Notes: a model not told the origin generated them from the sequence alone. A DNA stretch of 64,000 nucleotides from a bacterium (GCA_905221205.1 CAJNCG010000002.1:186001-250000); one strand, 5' to 3'. Numbered from the stretch's first letter, positions 45,869-60,071 are shown. Numbers and translations: made by a program.

Positions 45869-46633
45869 ATGTTACAAGTAGAACATGTTGCAAAAAAATT
45901 TGGAGACAGACAAGTCCTAGAAGATGTTAATCTCAAAGTCAACCAAGGGGATGTGGTTGTAATCTTGGGTCCATCTGGATCAGGTAAAACGACCTTTCTC
46001 AGATGTCTCAATCATTTAGAAAAGGCGGATAGTGGTTCTTTGAAACTTGCTGACAAAGACTATGACCTTGGAAAATTGACTAAAAAAGATATTTTAGAAA
46101 TTCGCCAGAAGACCGCCTTCGTTTTTCAACATTATAATTTATTTGCTAATAAAACGGCCTTGGAGAATATTTTAGAGGGTCTGGTGATTGCTCGGAAAAT
46201 TCCTAAGGAAGAAGCAACCAAACGTGCGGAAACTGCCTTAGAAAAAGTTGGTTTACTAGCTTATAAGGATTACTATCCCTCTCAGCTTTCTGGAGGCCAG
46301 CAACAACGAATCGGCATTGCGCGTGCTATCGCTGTGAAACCAGAGGTCATTTTATTAGATGAGCCAACATCGGCCTTGGATCCAGAGTTAGTAGGAGATG
46401 TTTTGGATGTTTTAAAACAGCTAGCTAAAGAAGGAGTTACTATGGTAGTAGTGACTCATGAGATGGGATTTGCTAGAGATGTAGCTAATCATGTCATTTT
46501 TATGGATGGCGGGAAAATTGTTGAAGAAAATAATGCCCATGATTTCTTTAGTCGCCCACAGGAAGAACGAACCAAGCAATTTTTGGCACGAATTCTTTCG
46601 GATGCGACCTATAGTGTAGAATATATGATTTGA
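45869..46633 (+). CDS. amino-acid-type ABC importer ATP-binding protein
   Basis: A 254-aa GlnQ/HisP-type ATPase. Walker [10 protein letters not shown] near residues 33-41, signature LSGGQQQR near 142, Walker [15 protein letters not shown], switch His in [21 protein letters not shown] precedes the ATG. It is the last gene of the accessory operon, ended by a bidirectional terminator. Confidence 0.92.
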   Translation: MLQVEHVAKKFGDRQVLEDVNLKVNQGDVVVILGPSGSGKTTFLRCLNHLEKADSGSLKLADKDYDLGKLTKKDILEIRQKTAFVFQHYNLFANKTALENILEGLVIARKIPKEEATKRAETALEKVGLLAYKDYYPSQLSGGQQQRIGIARAIAVKPEVILLDEPTSALDPELVGDVLDVLKQLAKEGVTMVVVTHEMGFARDVANHVIFMDGGKIVEENNAHDFFSRPQEERTKQFLARILSDATYSVEYMI

Positions 46634-46659
46634 TAGATAAGATTATCAGGACAAAAATC

Positions 46660-46693
46660 AATCCCCCGAGCGTCAAGGCTTGGGGGATTTTTC
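46660..46693. terminator. bidirectional terminator between ABC operon and spuA
   Basis: AATCCCCCGAG (46660-46670) pairs with CTTGGGGGATT (46679-46689), with one G-U and T-runs on both strands. It serves the importer operon and the converging pullulanase gene. Confidence 0.88.
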
Positions 46694-46708
46694 TATAGGA
46701 GGGCTAGT

Positions 46709-49700
46709 TTAGTTCTCTTTTTTGTTTTTTAGCAAGAACCCGAGACCTAGAAGAGCAAGGAGACTAATTCCTGCAAACAGGAGTTTGTGATCGTTTTTGG
46801 TTCCTGTATTTGGAAGTTCAGCTTGTTTAGCTAAGGGTGCAGGTGTATTTTCCTTGCTAGAGTTATCTACCGATTCGTTTTGAACAGCTTCTTGTACAGA
46901 TGATGCTTGTGTTTCTTGTGCTGGTTGTTCAGTATGTGAATCAGTTGTAGCTTGGCTAGGTTTATGATCCGCATCCGCTACTTTTGTATCTGTTTTTGCA
47001 GAATCAGGTTTAGTTTGTGGAGCTGGATTTTGATGTTCCGGTTTGACGACTCGGTTTGGAATATTGTCTTGGCCGTTATTTTGACTTTGCTCTTGTGTTA
47101 AGCTAGAAAAATCAAATTCTGGTTTTTCTTCCACAGCTGGGGCAACGATGGCACCGCCTTGAGAGACTCGAAGAACAGTAGCTGTAAGGGCATTTAATTT
47201 CAAGCCTTTTTCAGTCCACTCAAGTCCTTTCGGGTTGGCAATTCCGACTGGTCCTGCTTGGTTTTCATCTGCCAAAACTTCAGCATTTCTGAGGTGGGCA
47301 AAGGCAGTTCCTAAATTAAATTCGCGAGCTTTTTCGTCCGCATTGACAAAGACTGCATAGATATCACCGTTTGGAGCAGTGATTTGGTAGCCAATCACCA
47401 CGTCCTCTTTTTCCACACCATTTTGGCCTGGGATAGTGATGAGGTGGACACGGTCTTTGATCTCTTGAAGACTCTTAAGTCGGAAGGCATCTGTAGATTG
47501 ACGAAGGGCAATCAAACCTTTCATATAGTCACGGCTCTTGACATTTTCAGGATAAGCTTTACCATCTGTAGCCTTAGTCCAGTCAAACTTATTGATAGCA
47601 TCACTAGAGTCGTAAGAGTCATGGATGAAGTAAGGATAGTCAAATGGATTGCCGTCCTTATCACGCAACAAGTGAGATTTGTTTGGAACCTTGTCTTCTG
47701 CTACTGGGGTCTTGTAGGCTGGGTCACGGAATTGTTTGGTGCGTCCGTATTCCTGACCAGAGTGGATAAATGGAGTTCCTTGAGCTGTCAAGACCATGAG
47801 GTTTCCAAGTCGCAAACGACGATGGATTTCAGCATAGTTTTCAGCCTTGCTTGGGTCTTTTTTAATAGACTGGGCAATGATGTCAAAGAGGGTCAAGTTA
47901 TCATGGGCTGCGATGTATTGGATGACATCTCCAGGGCTGTCTGCTTCAAAGTTAGTTGGTTGAGCAATCAGATTTTTAAAGATAGTGTTGATATCACGCT
48001 TACCACCCGTGATAAAGGCAGGTTGACCTTCATTTGGATAACCAGACTTGAGGTTGTTACGGATGTCATCTGAAAATACAGCGACAGTATCGGTATGTTT
48101 CATCCAATCTTGGTCAGCAGCTTTAGTAGGCATATTTTCATCACCAGCATAGGTTCTCCAACCTTCACCAAGCATGATAAGATTTGGATTGAGGGCGCGT
48201 GCAGCCTTGTAAGCTTCTTCGATAGAAGCCGCATCATGGTCTCCCATCATATCGAAGCGGAATCCATCTACTTTGTAAGTATCAACCAGATATTTGATAG
48301 AGTCAACTAGGAGACGTTTGGTCATATGGTGGGTTGTCCCCAAGCGTCCACCACCAAAGCTAGTTCGTGGTGTTCCATCAGCATCCATAAAGTGGTAGTA
48401 ATTTGGCTCTAGGTCTTCAAAGATATCGACTTTGGCTGTGTGGTTATAAACGACATCTAGGATAGCTCCCATGCCACGTTTGTGGATTTCGTTGATGAGG
48501 TTTTTAAATTCTGCGATTCGTTTCTCTGGATTCTTAGGATCGCTTGAGTACATACCAGTCAAGGAGAAGTAGTTTTGAGGGTCATATCCCCAGTTGTAGT
48601 TGCTGTTGCTTGAAGCATAGTCAGACAAGCGTTCATGGTTTTTCAATTCATTGACAAAGTAGTAGGACAAGACTGGAAGGAGTTGGATGTGGGTTACCCC
48701 CAAATCTTTGAGATAGTCTAATTTTTCGATAAAGGCTTCAAAGGTACCAAACGGCTTGGTCAAGTCTTTTGCGATGGCAGGATCTGAGGTGAAGTCACGA
48801 ACATGGGCTTCATAGATGACAGCATCTTCACGAGTCTTGAAGTTATGGATCTTACCATAAGTCAAGTCTTGAGGTCCTAGTTTGGCTGGATCTACAAAGG
48901 CAGCTTTAGCCACTTTATGGGCATCATCGATCTTGGCATCGTCACTATTCCAAGCAGCGAGGGATTTAGCGTAAGGATCGAGTGCAAGAACAGTTTTACC
49001 CTGACGCTCGATTTGGTATTGATAATAGTAGCCAGTGAAATCTGTGATTCCTAATTTGTTTGTGCTATCTAGAGTTTGTTTCCAAGTCCCTCTTTCTCCT
49101 TTTTCAAGAGCGACAGTTCCAACTACTTTGTTAGGGTCATTCTTGTCGTAGACAACAACAGAAACCTTATCAGCACTTGGTGACCAAAGGGTTAAATCAA
49201 CCTGTTTTCCTTCTTCTTTTAGGTCAGCTCCAAGCTTGCCATCATAGCTGTAAGTCTCGTCTTTAAGGCGCCAGCTTGTTTTGGTAGTGAATTGGTCGGA
49301 ATTGTAGCTAACAGTATATGGATGTTTTGTGTCAGAGAAATCTCCGCTGTAAGTTACTTTCTTACCAGCTTCGTCGATTGCAACATCGGTAATAGTTACC
49401 TTGTTTCCTAGGTGATTAGTGATGTTGGAGTGCTTGAGAATATCTTCTTTTTTGGCACCGACCAGTGTTGAAAAGCTACTTTCAATGCTAGAAGTTCCTA
49501 CGTGTTGAGCCCCTGTCATACGGATATCATGGACATAGTATGGATTTGTGTAAATCGATTCGTCATCGTCTTTGAGGAAGATTTGGCTATGATTTTTCAA
49601 ATCTGTGAACTTATAATCTTCTTTACGGATTTTCACATCGTCTCCTTGTTTGCTTCTGTCTAGTAATAAAAATCCAAAGTCTTTAGCTGCATCTTTGAGT

Positions 49701-50605
49701 GGAATATCGATATAGCGACCATATTTGCCTGTAGCAGTAAAATCTGTTCCGTTAGGCCATTCACCACTACTCGGCTCCTTCACATCTCCCCAGTACCAGA
49801 GAGATTTCTTGTCGTAGTTGCCATCTGTGCGGTAGTAGTTGACACGGATAGTTCCTGCAGGTTGTGGCTCGTAAGAGAAAACTTTGTAATCTTGGTCTAA
49901 CCAAGCCTCATTCATCTTTGGAACCAGTTTTTCTGCCGATTTATCACCAGTCAGATTTTTTCCAGCTGTATTATTGATGAGGAAGCTAATTTTCTTGGCT
50001 TGTTCTCCCTTTAATTTGACATCTAGGTAGTAGCCATAGTCATCTTTTTTGGCATCCTTGAAGGACAAGGCTCCGTTAGGCCAATTTTCAGAAGGTTTTT
50101 CAACATCGTCCCAAGTCCATAGTCCTTGAGCATCCTTGTTTTCTTCAGGAAGTTTTTTGACGTGGATACGGAAGTAGTTGTCTTCGATTGGCTCTTCTGC
50201 CTTAGTTTCAGTCGTTACTGGACTAGTAGAAGTAGTCGGCTCACTTGAACGATCTTGTCCAGTTTGTGGTTCTGGATCAGTTGAGCTTGCAGCAGGACTA
50301 AGTGGCTCTGTTGCAGGTTTTTCTTCTTTTTTCTCTAGGGAAACGTTTGCATTTTTAGGTGAAGAAATATCGCTTTCGTTCTTGCCAGCGATGTTTGTTG
50401 CATCAGTAAGGGGTTGAGTAAGGACAGTAGTAGTTTCATTACTAGTTCCCTTATTGGTTGTAGTATTTTCGTTGGCTGAGATAGTTGGTGTAGCCATAGC
50501 AAGTAGGACAAGGCTTGCGCCGATGAGGACAGAACCAGTTCCATTTTTGAGGGAACGGATGCTGTAGACCATTTTTTTCTCAGTTTGAGAAGTTGTTCTT
50601 TTCAT
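46709..50605 (-). CDS. spuA: cell-wall-anchored pullulanase
   Basis: A surface enzyme that cleaves alpha-1,6 links of glycogen and pullulan; the pneumococcal form binds host glycogen. 1298 aa from the ATG at 50605 (MKRTTSQTEKK), chosen for a GGAG spaced 7 bases. Layout: YSIRK-type signal peptide, a Thr/Glu-rich linker, two CBM41 modules (near 150 and 265), a CBM48-like domain, and the GH13 barrel with YNWGYDP, the nucleophile in FRFDMMGDH, the acid/base in GEGW and the AAHDN motif. A Pro/Thr-rich wall-spanning part ends in LPNTG plus membrane tail for sortase A. Confidence 0.96.
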   Translation of the reverse strand: MKRTTSQTEKKMVYSIRSLKNGTGSVLIGASLVLLAMATPTISANENTTTNKGTSNETTTVLTQPLTDATNIAGKNESDISSPKNANVSLEKKEEKPATEPLSPAASSTDPEPQTGQDRSSEPTTSTSPVTTETKAEEPIEDNYFRIHVKKLPEENKDAQGLWTWDDVEKPSENWPNGALSFKDAKKDDYGYYLDVKLKGEQAKKISFLINNTAGKNLTGDKSAEKLVPKMNEAWLDQDYKVFSYEPQPAGTIRVNYYRTDGNYDKKSLWYWGDVKEPSSGEWPNGTDFTATGKYGRYIDIPLKDAAKDFGFLLLDRSKQGDDVKIRKEDYKFTDLKNHSQIFLKDDDESIYTNPYYVHDIRMTGAQHVGTSSIESSFSTLVGAKKEDILKHSNITNHLGNKVTITDVAIDEAGKKVTYSGDFSDTKHPYTVSYNSDQFTTKTSWRLKDETYSYDGKLGADLKEEGKQVDLTLWSPSADKVSVVVYDKNDPNKVVGTVALEKGERGTWKQTLDSTNKLGITDFTGYYYQYQIERQGKTVLALDPYAKSLAAWNSDDAKIDDAHKVAKAAFVDPAKLGPQDLTYGKIHNFKTREDAVIYEAHVRDFTSDPAIAKDLTKPFGTFEAFIEKLDYLKDLGVTHIQLLPVLSYYFVNELKNHERLSDYASSNSNYNWGYDPQNYFSLTGMYSSDPKNPEKRIAEFKNLINEIHKRGMGAILDVVYNHTAKVDIFEDLEPNYYHFMDADGTPRTSFGGGRLGTTHHMTKRLLVDSIKYLVDTYKVDGFRFDMMGDHDAASIEEAYKAARALNPNLIMLGEGWRTYAGDENMPTKAADQDWMKHTDTVAVFSDDIRNNLKSGYPNEGQPAFITGGKRDINTIFKNLIAQPTNFEADSPGDVIQYIAAHDNLTLFDIIAQSIKKDPSKAENYAEIHRRLRLGNLMVLTAQGTPFIHSGQEYGRTKQFRDPAYKTPVAEDKVPNKSHLLRDKDGNPFDYPYFIHDSYDSSDAINKFDWTKATDGKAYPENVKSRDYMKGLIALRQSTDAFRLKSLQEIKDRVHLITIPGQNGVEKEDVVIGYQITAPNGDIYAVFVNADEKAREFNLGTAFAHLRNAEVLADENQAGPVGIANPKGLEWTEKGLKLNALTATVLRVSQGGAIVAPAVEEKPEFDFSSLTQEQSQNNGQDNIPNRVVKPEHQNPAPQTKPDSAKTDTKVADADHKPSQATTDSHTEQPAQETQASSVQEAVQNESVDNSSKENTPAPLAKQAELPNTGTKNDHKLLFAGISLLALLGLGFLLKNKKEN

Positions 50606-50636
50606 AATCATTCTCCTATAAATGAATTTCTTTATC

Positions 50637-50674
50637 AGTATAGCACTTAGTAAAATAAGATGCAAGCGTTTTCC
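50637..50674 (-). promoter_or_regulatory. spuA promoter with overlapping cre site
   Basis: Minus strand: TTGCAT (50665-50660), 17-base spacer, TATACT (50642-50637), with TG one base upstream of the -10. The plus strand at 50661-50674 reads TGCAAGCGTTTTCC, a cre-like sequence (12 of 14) that covers the -35. Catabolite repression of pullulanase by CcpA would fit its role. Confidence 0.7.
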
Positions 50675-50691
50675 TGAAGTTAAACTAAAAG

Positions 50692-50720
50692 AAAAAATCG
50701 CAACAAATTTTGTTACGATT
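50692..50720 (-). terminator. terminator of the Mga-like regulator gene
   Basis: AATCGCAACAAA (50696-50707) pairs with TTTGTTACGATT (50709-50720); on the minus strand it is followed by a run of T. The stop codon of the regulator (50713-50715) lies inside the stem. Confidence 0.8.
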
Positions 50721-52197
50721 CAGCCAGTCTTTTTTTATGAATTTGAGAAGCTAGCAGGTGGAGGTGATGAAATAATTCTGAAGTAGAGAAGTTACGATTG
50801 TAGATAATTGGTTTAGGAGAGTTAGTGACAGGAAAGGTGGTGATCACAATATCGTGAGGAATTTGATTGAGAATTGAGAAAGAAATAGTAGATTCTTCCC
50901 AAGAATCAAATAGATAGAGATTATTACCGTAGTGAGTGAGGGTGTCGATTATGTTTTGTGAATGATGGCTATCCAAATGACTAATGACTAAAACACGTAT
51001 TTTAGGAAGTTTTTGAAGTAATTGGACTAAAATCCGTTGCCCTTGGATCGAAAAGGTGTAGACAAGTTCTTGTAGTTTAATGGGGTTATTTTCTAGCCCC
51101 ATTTCAGTCAGATACGATTGGAATTTGTGTTGACTTACTTCAAATAGTTTTGGAAATTCTGCCTGATAATTGCTTAAAATCTGGTATTTTTGTTTGTCAA
51201 GAGACTGGTTACTGAGTAGATGGAAGAAATCAGATTGGGCAGTATAGTGGAGGAGCCAAATCAATTCTTCTCTATTTTCAATCTGTAGGTGAAATTCTTT
51301 GGCTAGCTCTTCTAGGATTTGGCTCAATAGACGGTAGGATTTTTGAATGTGCTGAATATCACCCAGTACGCCATTGTTAGGATTGTTTGTGAGTTGAGGA
51401 GACTTTACTGGGTTTGAAAATAGCTGTTCCAGTGTTTCCTTTTTCGGTTCGAAATGGAGCTTTTTAGCCAGCTTTTTGATATCTTGTTCAAACTGGGGAA
51501 TCTGCATGAGGGAGCTGTAATGACTGGTTAAAAGAGCAATAGGATTTTCAATCAAATGACTCTTATTAAAGCGTTCCAGATTGATAGCTAGAGTATATTT
51601 GATTTGTCGTAAACTACTGAGGTTGGGTGAAACTTGTTGAGCCTTTAAAAATAGCTGAATCAGCTGAGTGAGTGCCTCTTCAGAAATAGAAGGAAAGGGC
51701 CAATCAAGAAAACTGTAACTTTGGCTAAAGTAGTCTAGATAAAAGGCGCGGATGTCCTCTTCTGCTCCCTCCATGACCAAAGGGGAAGGTTGTATACTGA
51801 TATTGTAGTGTTGGGGAAGGAGTGTGTTAAGACGATGAATGATTTCCTCAATCTGCTCTGGATTAATCGAAAGCGACTGATACATTTGCTCAAGCGATCG
51901 CCCCTCTTTGAAAAACAGACAGTTCAAAAAAGAGTAGGTTGCAGATTGTTCAAAGATTGCAATCCGAGGATCCAAGGTATTTTGGAAGTCAAACTGTAAT
52001 TGGATGCCTTTTTTTCTTGATTGAATTAGGAGGTTTGGAAATAATTGCTCGAGACTAGAAAGATGTTCTTGCAATTCTTTTACTGGTAATTTCAGATTAT
52101 ATGCCAAGACTGGAAGTTCTATCCAATCATGGTGCTTGGTTAATTCTTCCAGCAAGAATAGCAAGTCTTGTTCTTTTTTAGTCAGCAAGATATTCAT
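50713..52197 (-). CDS. Mga/RofA-like transcriptional regulator
   Basis: 494 aa from the ATG at 52197 (MNILLTKKEQDLLFLLEEL), which has GGAGG 6 bases upstream; a 9-codon extension lacks one. N-terminal helix-turn-helix domains (about 1-140), a central PRD-like Mga region, and a C-terminal EIIB-like domain (KIRVLVISHLDSHHSQNI near 388). It resembles pneumococcal MgrA along its length but is clearly a different gene. Minus-strand promoter TTGACT-N17-TAATAT near 52225-52256. The target may be the adjacent spuA or surface genes elsewhere (inference). Confidence 0.82.
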   Translation of the reverse strand: MNILLTKKEQDLLFLLEELTKHHDWIELPVLAYNLKLPVKELQEHLSSLEQLFPNLLIQSRKKGIQLQFDFQNTLDPRIAIFEQSATYSFLNCLFFKEGRSLEQMYQSLSINPEQIEEIIHRLNTLLPQHYNISIQPSPLVMEGAEEDIRAFYLDYFSQSYSFLDWPFPSISEEALTQLIQLFLKAQQVSPNLSSLRQIKYTLAINLERFNKSHLIENPIALLTSHYSSLMQIPQFEQDIKKLAKKLHFEPKKETLEQLFSNPVKSPQLTNNPNNGVLGDIQHIQKSYRLLSQILEELAKEFHLQIENREELIWLLHYTAQSDFFHLLSNQSLDKQKYQILSNYQAEFPKLFEVSQHKFQSYLTEMGLENNPIKLQELVYTFSIQGQRILVQLLQKLPKIRVLVISHLDSHHSQNIIDTLTHYGNNLYLFDSWEESTISFSILNQIPHDIVITTFPVTNSPKPIIYNRNFSTSELFHHLHLLASQIHKKRLAES

Positions 52198-52397
52198 AAT
52201 AAACCTCCATATATATTTATACATATATATTAAAATAAAAGCCTAGTAAAGTCAAGAAAAACAGCCTAGGATAAAATAGGAAAATCTGAATTTACTATAT
52301 TCTTCTTGAACTATCAAACTTAAAATGAAGTTTGCAAAGTGATAGTTGAATTAAACTTTTCATAGGAAAAGATTTTGTCAAAAAATCGTCAATCCCC

Positions 52398-52426
52398 TTG
52401 AAAAATCTAGCTAAATAGGGTATAAT
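52398..52426 (+). promoter_or_regulatory. rpoB-rpoC promoter
   Basis: TTGAAA (52398-52403), 17-base spacer, TATAAT (52421-52426). Transcription should start near 52433, giving a leader of about 250 bases before rpoB. Bases 52257-52397 show no gene. Confidence 0.8.
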
Positions 52427-52432
52427 GTAAAT

Positions 52433-52535
52433 AATCATTTGTCGTAGGTTTTGTCTGAAATATTGTCCAGACAAGGCTCACAGCAGTTAAATCTTCTGAA
52501 AAAGTCAGATTTAGCTGCTCTTTTTGTGCTTTTTT
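52433..52535 (+). promoter_or_regulatory. rpoB leader with attenuator-like hairpin (Lacto-rpoB type)
   Basis: TTGTCTG (52451-52457) pairs with CAGACAA (52468-52474). Then AGCAGTTAAATCT (52482-52494) pairs with AGATTTAGCTGCT (52507-52519) with one G-U, followed by CTTTTT and a second T-run. The second structure is a textbook terminator placed 160 bases before the rpoB start. A conserved leader RNA called Lacto-rpoB is described upstream of rpoB in lactic acid bacteria; position fits, but a model search was not run. The remaining leader, 52536-52670, has no clear structure. Confidence 0.65.
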
Positions 52536-52680
52536 TCAGGATTTCGAGCATTTGTAACAAAGACTTAAAGATTCTGAAAATTTATCAAGAGGACACGGTG
52601 ATAAGGGTTTTTAAAACCATATGACGATTAGAAAAGCCTGATCGACAAGGCTTGGAACTTATTTACAAAGGAGAATCATC

Positions 52681-56292
<3,612 letters not shown>

Positions 56293-56324
56293 GCAGTTCA
56301 CTTAGAATAGAAAGGGAAGAAATA

Positions 56325-59300
56325 GTGGTTGATGTAAATCGTTTTAAAAGTATGCAAATCACCCTAGCTTCTCCAAGCAAAGTCCGTTCATGGTCTTATG
56401 GAGAAGTCAAAAAACCTGAAACAATCAATTACCGTACGTTGAAACCAGAACGTGAAGGACTCTTTGATGAAGTGATCTTTGGTCCTACAAAAGACTGGGA
56501 ATGTGCTTGTGGTAAGTACAAACGCATTCGTTACAGAGGGATTGTTTGTGACCGCTGTGGGGTTGAAGTAACGCGTACAAAAGTTCGTCGTGAGCGTATG
56601 GGGCACATCGAGTTGAAAGCTCCTGTATCTCACATCTGGTACTTCAAGGGGATTCCAAGTCGTATGGGCTTGACCCTTGATATGAGCCCTCGTGCCCTCG
56701 AGGAAGTTATCTACTTCGCAGCTTATGTGGTGATTGATCCTAAGGATACACCACTTGAGCACAAATCTATCATGACAGAGCGCGAATACCGTGAGCGCTT
56801 GCGTGAGTATGGTTATGGATCATTCGTTGCCAAGATGGGTGCCGAAGCCATCCAAGATCTTTTGAAACAAGTAGATCTTGAAAAAGAAATTGCTGAACTC
56901 AAAGAAGAGTTGAAAACAGCTACTGGACAAAAACGTGTCAAAGCTATCCGTCGTTTGGATGTTTTGGATGCCTTTTACAAGTCTGGAAACAAACCTGAAT
57001 GGATGATTCTCAACATCCTTCCGGTTATTCCACCAGATCTTCGTCCAATGTTGCAGTTGGATGGTGGCCGTTTTGCCTCATCTGACTTGAACGACCTTTA
57101 CCGTCGTGTTATCAACCGTAACAACCGTTTGGCTCGTTTGCTTGAGTTGAATGCACCAGGTATCATCGTTCAAAATGAGAAGCGTATGCTTCAAGAAGCG
57201 GTTGACGCTTTGATTGACAATGGCCGTCGTGGTCGTCCAATCACAGGACCAGGTAGCCGTCCATTGAAATCATTGAGCCACATGCTTAAAGGTAAACAAG
57301 GACGCTTCCGTCAAAACTTGCTCGGTAAACGTGTTGACTTCTCAGGACGTTCCGTTATCGCCGTTGGTCCAACTCTTAAGATGTACCAATGTGGTGTGCC
57401 ACGTGAAATGGCAATCGAGCTCTTTAAACCATTTGTCATGCGTGAAATCGTTGCGCGTGATATCGTGCAAAACGTCAAAGCAGCTAAACGCTTGGTGGAA
57501 CGTGGAGACGAACGCATCTGGGATATCCTTGAAGAAGTGATCAAAGAACACCCCGTACTTTTGAACCGCGCACCGACCCTTCACCGTTTGGGTATCCAAG
57601 CCTTCGAGCCAGTCTTGATTGATGGTAAGGCCCTTCGCTTGCACCCACTTGTCTGTGAAGCCTACAATGCCGACTTTGACGGGGACCAAATGGCCATCCA
57701 CGTACCGCTTTCAGAAGAAGCTCAAGCAGAAGCTCGTATCCTCATGCTTGCTGCTGAGCACATCTTGAACCCGAAAGATGGTAAACCAGTTGTTACTCCA
57801 TCTCAGGATATGGTTTTGGGTAACTACTACTTGACCATGGAAGAAGCTGGTCGTGAAGGTGAAGGAATGGTCTTCAAAGACCGTGACGAAGCGGTTATGG
57901 CTTACCGTAATGGTTATGTTCACCTCCACTCACGTGTTGGTATCGCAACTGACAGCCTCAACAAACCATGGACAGAAGAGCAAAAACACAAGGTCTTGCT
58001 TACAACAGTTGGTAAAATTCTCTTCAACGACATCATGCCAGAGGGTCTACCATACTTGCAAGAACCAAACAATGCCAACTTGACAGAAGGCGTTCCAGCT
58101 AAATACTTCTTGCCACTTGGTGGAGATATCAAGGAAGCAATCAGCAAACTTGAACTCAACCCTCCATTCAAGAAGAAAAACCTTGGAAATATCATCGCTG
58201 AAATCTTCAAACGTTTCCGTACGACAGAAACTTCTGCCCTACTTGACCGTATGAAGAACCTCGGTTACCACCACTCAACTCTTGCAGGATTGACAGTGGG
58301 TATTGCCGATATCCCAGTCGTTGATGACAAGGCTGAAATCATTGAAGAATCACACAAACGTGTAGAGCAAATCACAAAACAATTCCGTCGTGGTATGATC
58401 ACAGACGACGAGCGTTACAATGCTGTTACAGCTGAGTGGCGTTCTGCTCGTGAAAAACTAGAGAAACGTCTGATTGCCAACCAAGATCCTAAGAACCCAA
58501 TCGTTATGATGATGGACTCAGGAGCCCGTGGTAACATCTCAAACTTCTCACAGCTTGCCGGTATGCGTGGTCTGATGGCTGCTCCTAACGGACGTATCAT
58601 GGAATTGCCAATCCTTTCAAACTTCCGTGAAGGTTTGTCAGTACTCGAAATGTTCTTCTCAACTCACGGTGCCCGTAAAGGTATGACCGATACGGCCCTT
58701 AAGACAGCCGACTCAGGTTACTTGACTCGTCGTTTGGTTGACGTTGCCCAAGACGTTATCATCCGTGAGGACGACTGTGGAACAGACCGTGGTCTCTTGA
58801 TCCGCTCTATCGCAGAAGGAAAAGAGATGATCGAGTCTCTCGAAGAGCGTCTCAATGGTCGTTACACTAAGAAAACTGTTAAACATCCAGAAACTGGTGC
58901 AGTTATCATTGGTCCAAATGAGTTGATTACAGAAGACAAGGCGCGTGAAATTGTCAATGCTGGTGTGGAAGAAGTAACCATCCGTTCAGTATTTACATGT
59001 AACACTCGTCATGGTGTCTGCCGTCACTGTTATGGTATCAACTTGGCGACTGGTGATGCGGTTGAAGTTGGTGAAGCAGTCGGTACAATCGCTGCCCAAT
59101 CTATCGGGGAACCTGGTACACAGCTTACAATGCGTACCTTCCACACGGGTGGGGTTGCTTCAAATACCGATATCACTCAGGGTCTTCCTCGTGTCCAAGA
59201 AATCTTTGAAGCCCGCAATCCTAAAGGGGAAGCGGTTATCACAGAGGTTAAAGGACAAGTTACGGCTATCGAAGAAGATGCATCAACTCGTACCAAGAAA

Positions 59301-60002
59301 GTCTTTGTTAAGGGCGAAACTGGCGAAGGTGAATATGTCGTTCCATTTACCGCTCGTATGCGTGTTGAAGTTGGAGACCAAGTAGCGCGTGGTGCTGCTC
59401 TTACAGAAGGTTCTATCCAACCAAAACGTCTCCTTGCAGTTCGTGATGTCTTGTCAGTTGAAACTTACCTTCTTGGTGAAGTACAAAAAGTTTACCGTAG
59501 CCAAGGGGTGGAAATCGGTGACAAACACATCGAGGTAATGGTTCGTCAAATGATCCGTAAAGTCCGTGTCATGGATCCAGGTGATACAGATCTTCTCATG
59601 GGTACCCTCATGGATATCAATGACTTTACAGATGCTAACAAAGATGTCCTTATCGCAGGTGGAGTTCCAGCGACAGGTCGACCAGTCCTTATGGGAATTA
59701 CCAAAGCCTCACTTGAAACAAACAGTTTCTTGTCAGCGGCTTCCTTCCAGGAAACAACTCGTGTCCTTACTGACGCAGCTATCCGTGGTAAGAAAGACCA
59801 TCTTCTTGGACTTAAAGAAAATGTTATAATCGGTAAGATCATCCCAGCAGGTACTGGTATGGCCCGTTACCGTAACCTTGAACCACATGCTATCAACGAA
59901 GAAGAATACCTTAACCCTCCAGTAGAGGAAGAAGGAAACGAAGAAGCAACAGAAGTAGTTGTGGATACTGCCGTTGAAACTGTGGAAGAAACAGTAGAAT
60001 AA
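56325..60002 (+). CDS. rpoC: RNA polymerase beta-prime subunit
   Basis: The largest polymerase subunit, holding the active-site magnesium. The 1225-aa protein starts at GTG ([11 protein letters not shown]) with GGGAAGAAAT in front. The N-terminal zinc ribbon is [20 protein letters not shown] (near 60-79), the catalytic motif NADFDGDQM is near 449, and the second zinc site is near residue 890 ([11 protein letters not shown]). The tail is acidic. It ends in a terminator. Confidence 0.98.
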   Translation: MVDVNRFKSMQITLASPSKVRSWSYGEVKKPETINYRTLKPEREGLFDEVIFGPTKDWECACGKYKRIRYRGIVCDRCGVEVTRTKVRRERMGHIELKAPVSHIWYFKGIPSRMGLTLDMSPRALEEVIYFAAYVVIDPKDTPLEHKSIMTEREYRERLREYGYGSFVAKMGAEAIQDLLKQVDLEKEIAELKEELKTATGQKRVKAIRRLDVLDAFYKSGNKPEWMILNILPVIPPDLRPMLQLDGGRFASSDLNDLYRRVINRNNRLARLLELNAPGIIVQNEKRMLQEAVDALIDNGRRGRPITGPGSRPLKSLSHMLKGKQGRFRQNLLGKRVDFSGRSVIAVGPTLKMYQCGVPREMAIELFKPFVMREIVARDIVQNVKAAKRLVERGDERIWDILEEVIKEHPVLLNRAPTLHRLGIQAFEPVLIDGKALRLHPLVCEAYNADFDGDQMAIHVPLSEEAQAEARILMLAAEHILNPKDGKPVVTPSQDMVLGNYYLTMEEAGREGEGMVFKDRDEAVMAYRNGYVHLHSRVGIATDSLNKPWTEEQKHKVLLTTVGKILFNDIMPEGLPYLQEPNNANLTEGVPAKYFLPLGGDIKEAISKLELNPPFKKKNLGNIIAEIFKRFRTTETSALLDRMKNLGYHHSTLAGLTVGIADIPVVDDKAEIIEESHKRVEQITKQFRRGMITDDERYNAVTAEWRSAREKLEKRLIANQDPKNPIVMMMDSGARGNISNFSQLAGMRGLMAAPNGRIMELPILSNFREGLSVLEMFFSTHGARKGMTDTALKTADSGYLTRRLVDVAQDVIIREDDCGTDRGLLIRSIAEGKEMIESLEERLNGRYTKKTVKHPETGAVIIGPNELITEDKAREIVNAGVEEVTIRSVFTCNTRHGVCRHCYGINLATGDAVEVGEAVGTIAAQSIGEPGTQLTMRTFHTGGVASNTDITQGLPRVQEIFEARNPKGEAVITEVKGQVTAIEEDASTRTKKVFVKGETGEGEYVVPFTARMRVEVGDQVARGAALTEGSIQPKRLLAVRDVLSVETYLLGEVQKVYRSQGVEIGDKHIEVMVRQMIRKVRVMDPGDTDLLMGTLMDINDFTDANKDVLIAGGVPATGRPVLMGITKASLETNSFLSAASFQETTRVLTDAAIRGKKDHLLGLKENVIIGKIIPAGTGMARYRNLEPHAINEEEYLNPPVEEEGNEEATEVVVDTAVETVEETVE

Positions 60003-60041
60003 GAGAGAATGAGAGAGCCTTTGGGTTCTCTTTCTCTTTTC
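60003..60041 (+). terminator. rpoBC terminator
   Basis: A GAGAATGAGAGAGCC arm pairs with GGGTTCTCTTTCTC around a TTT loop just after the rpoC stop, followed by TTTTC. Confidence 0.8.
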
Positions 60042-60071
60042 TGAAAACTTTCTCCATTTTCCCATGAAATG

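Noticed and set aside
47384-48073. Long open frame on the plus strand antisense to spuA
   Set aside because: It has no ribosome binding site or family-like features, and it lies opposite the conserved GH13 region; codon bias of spuA explains it.
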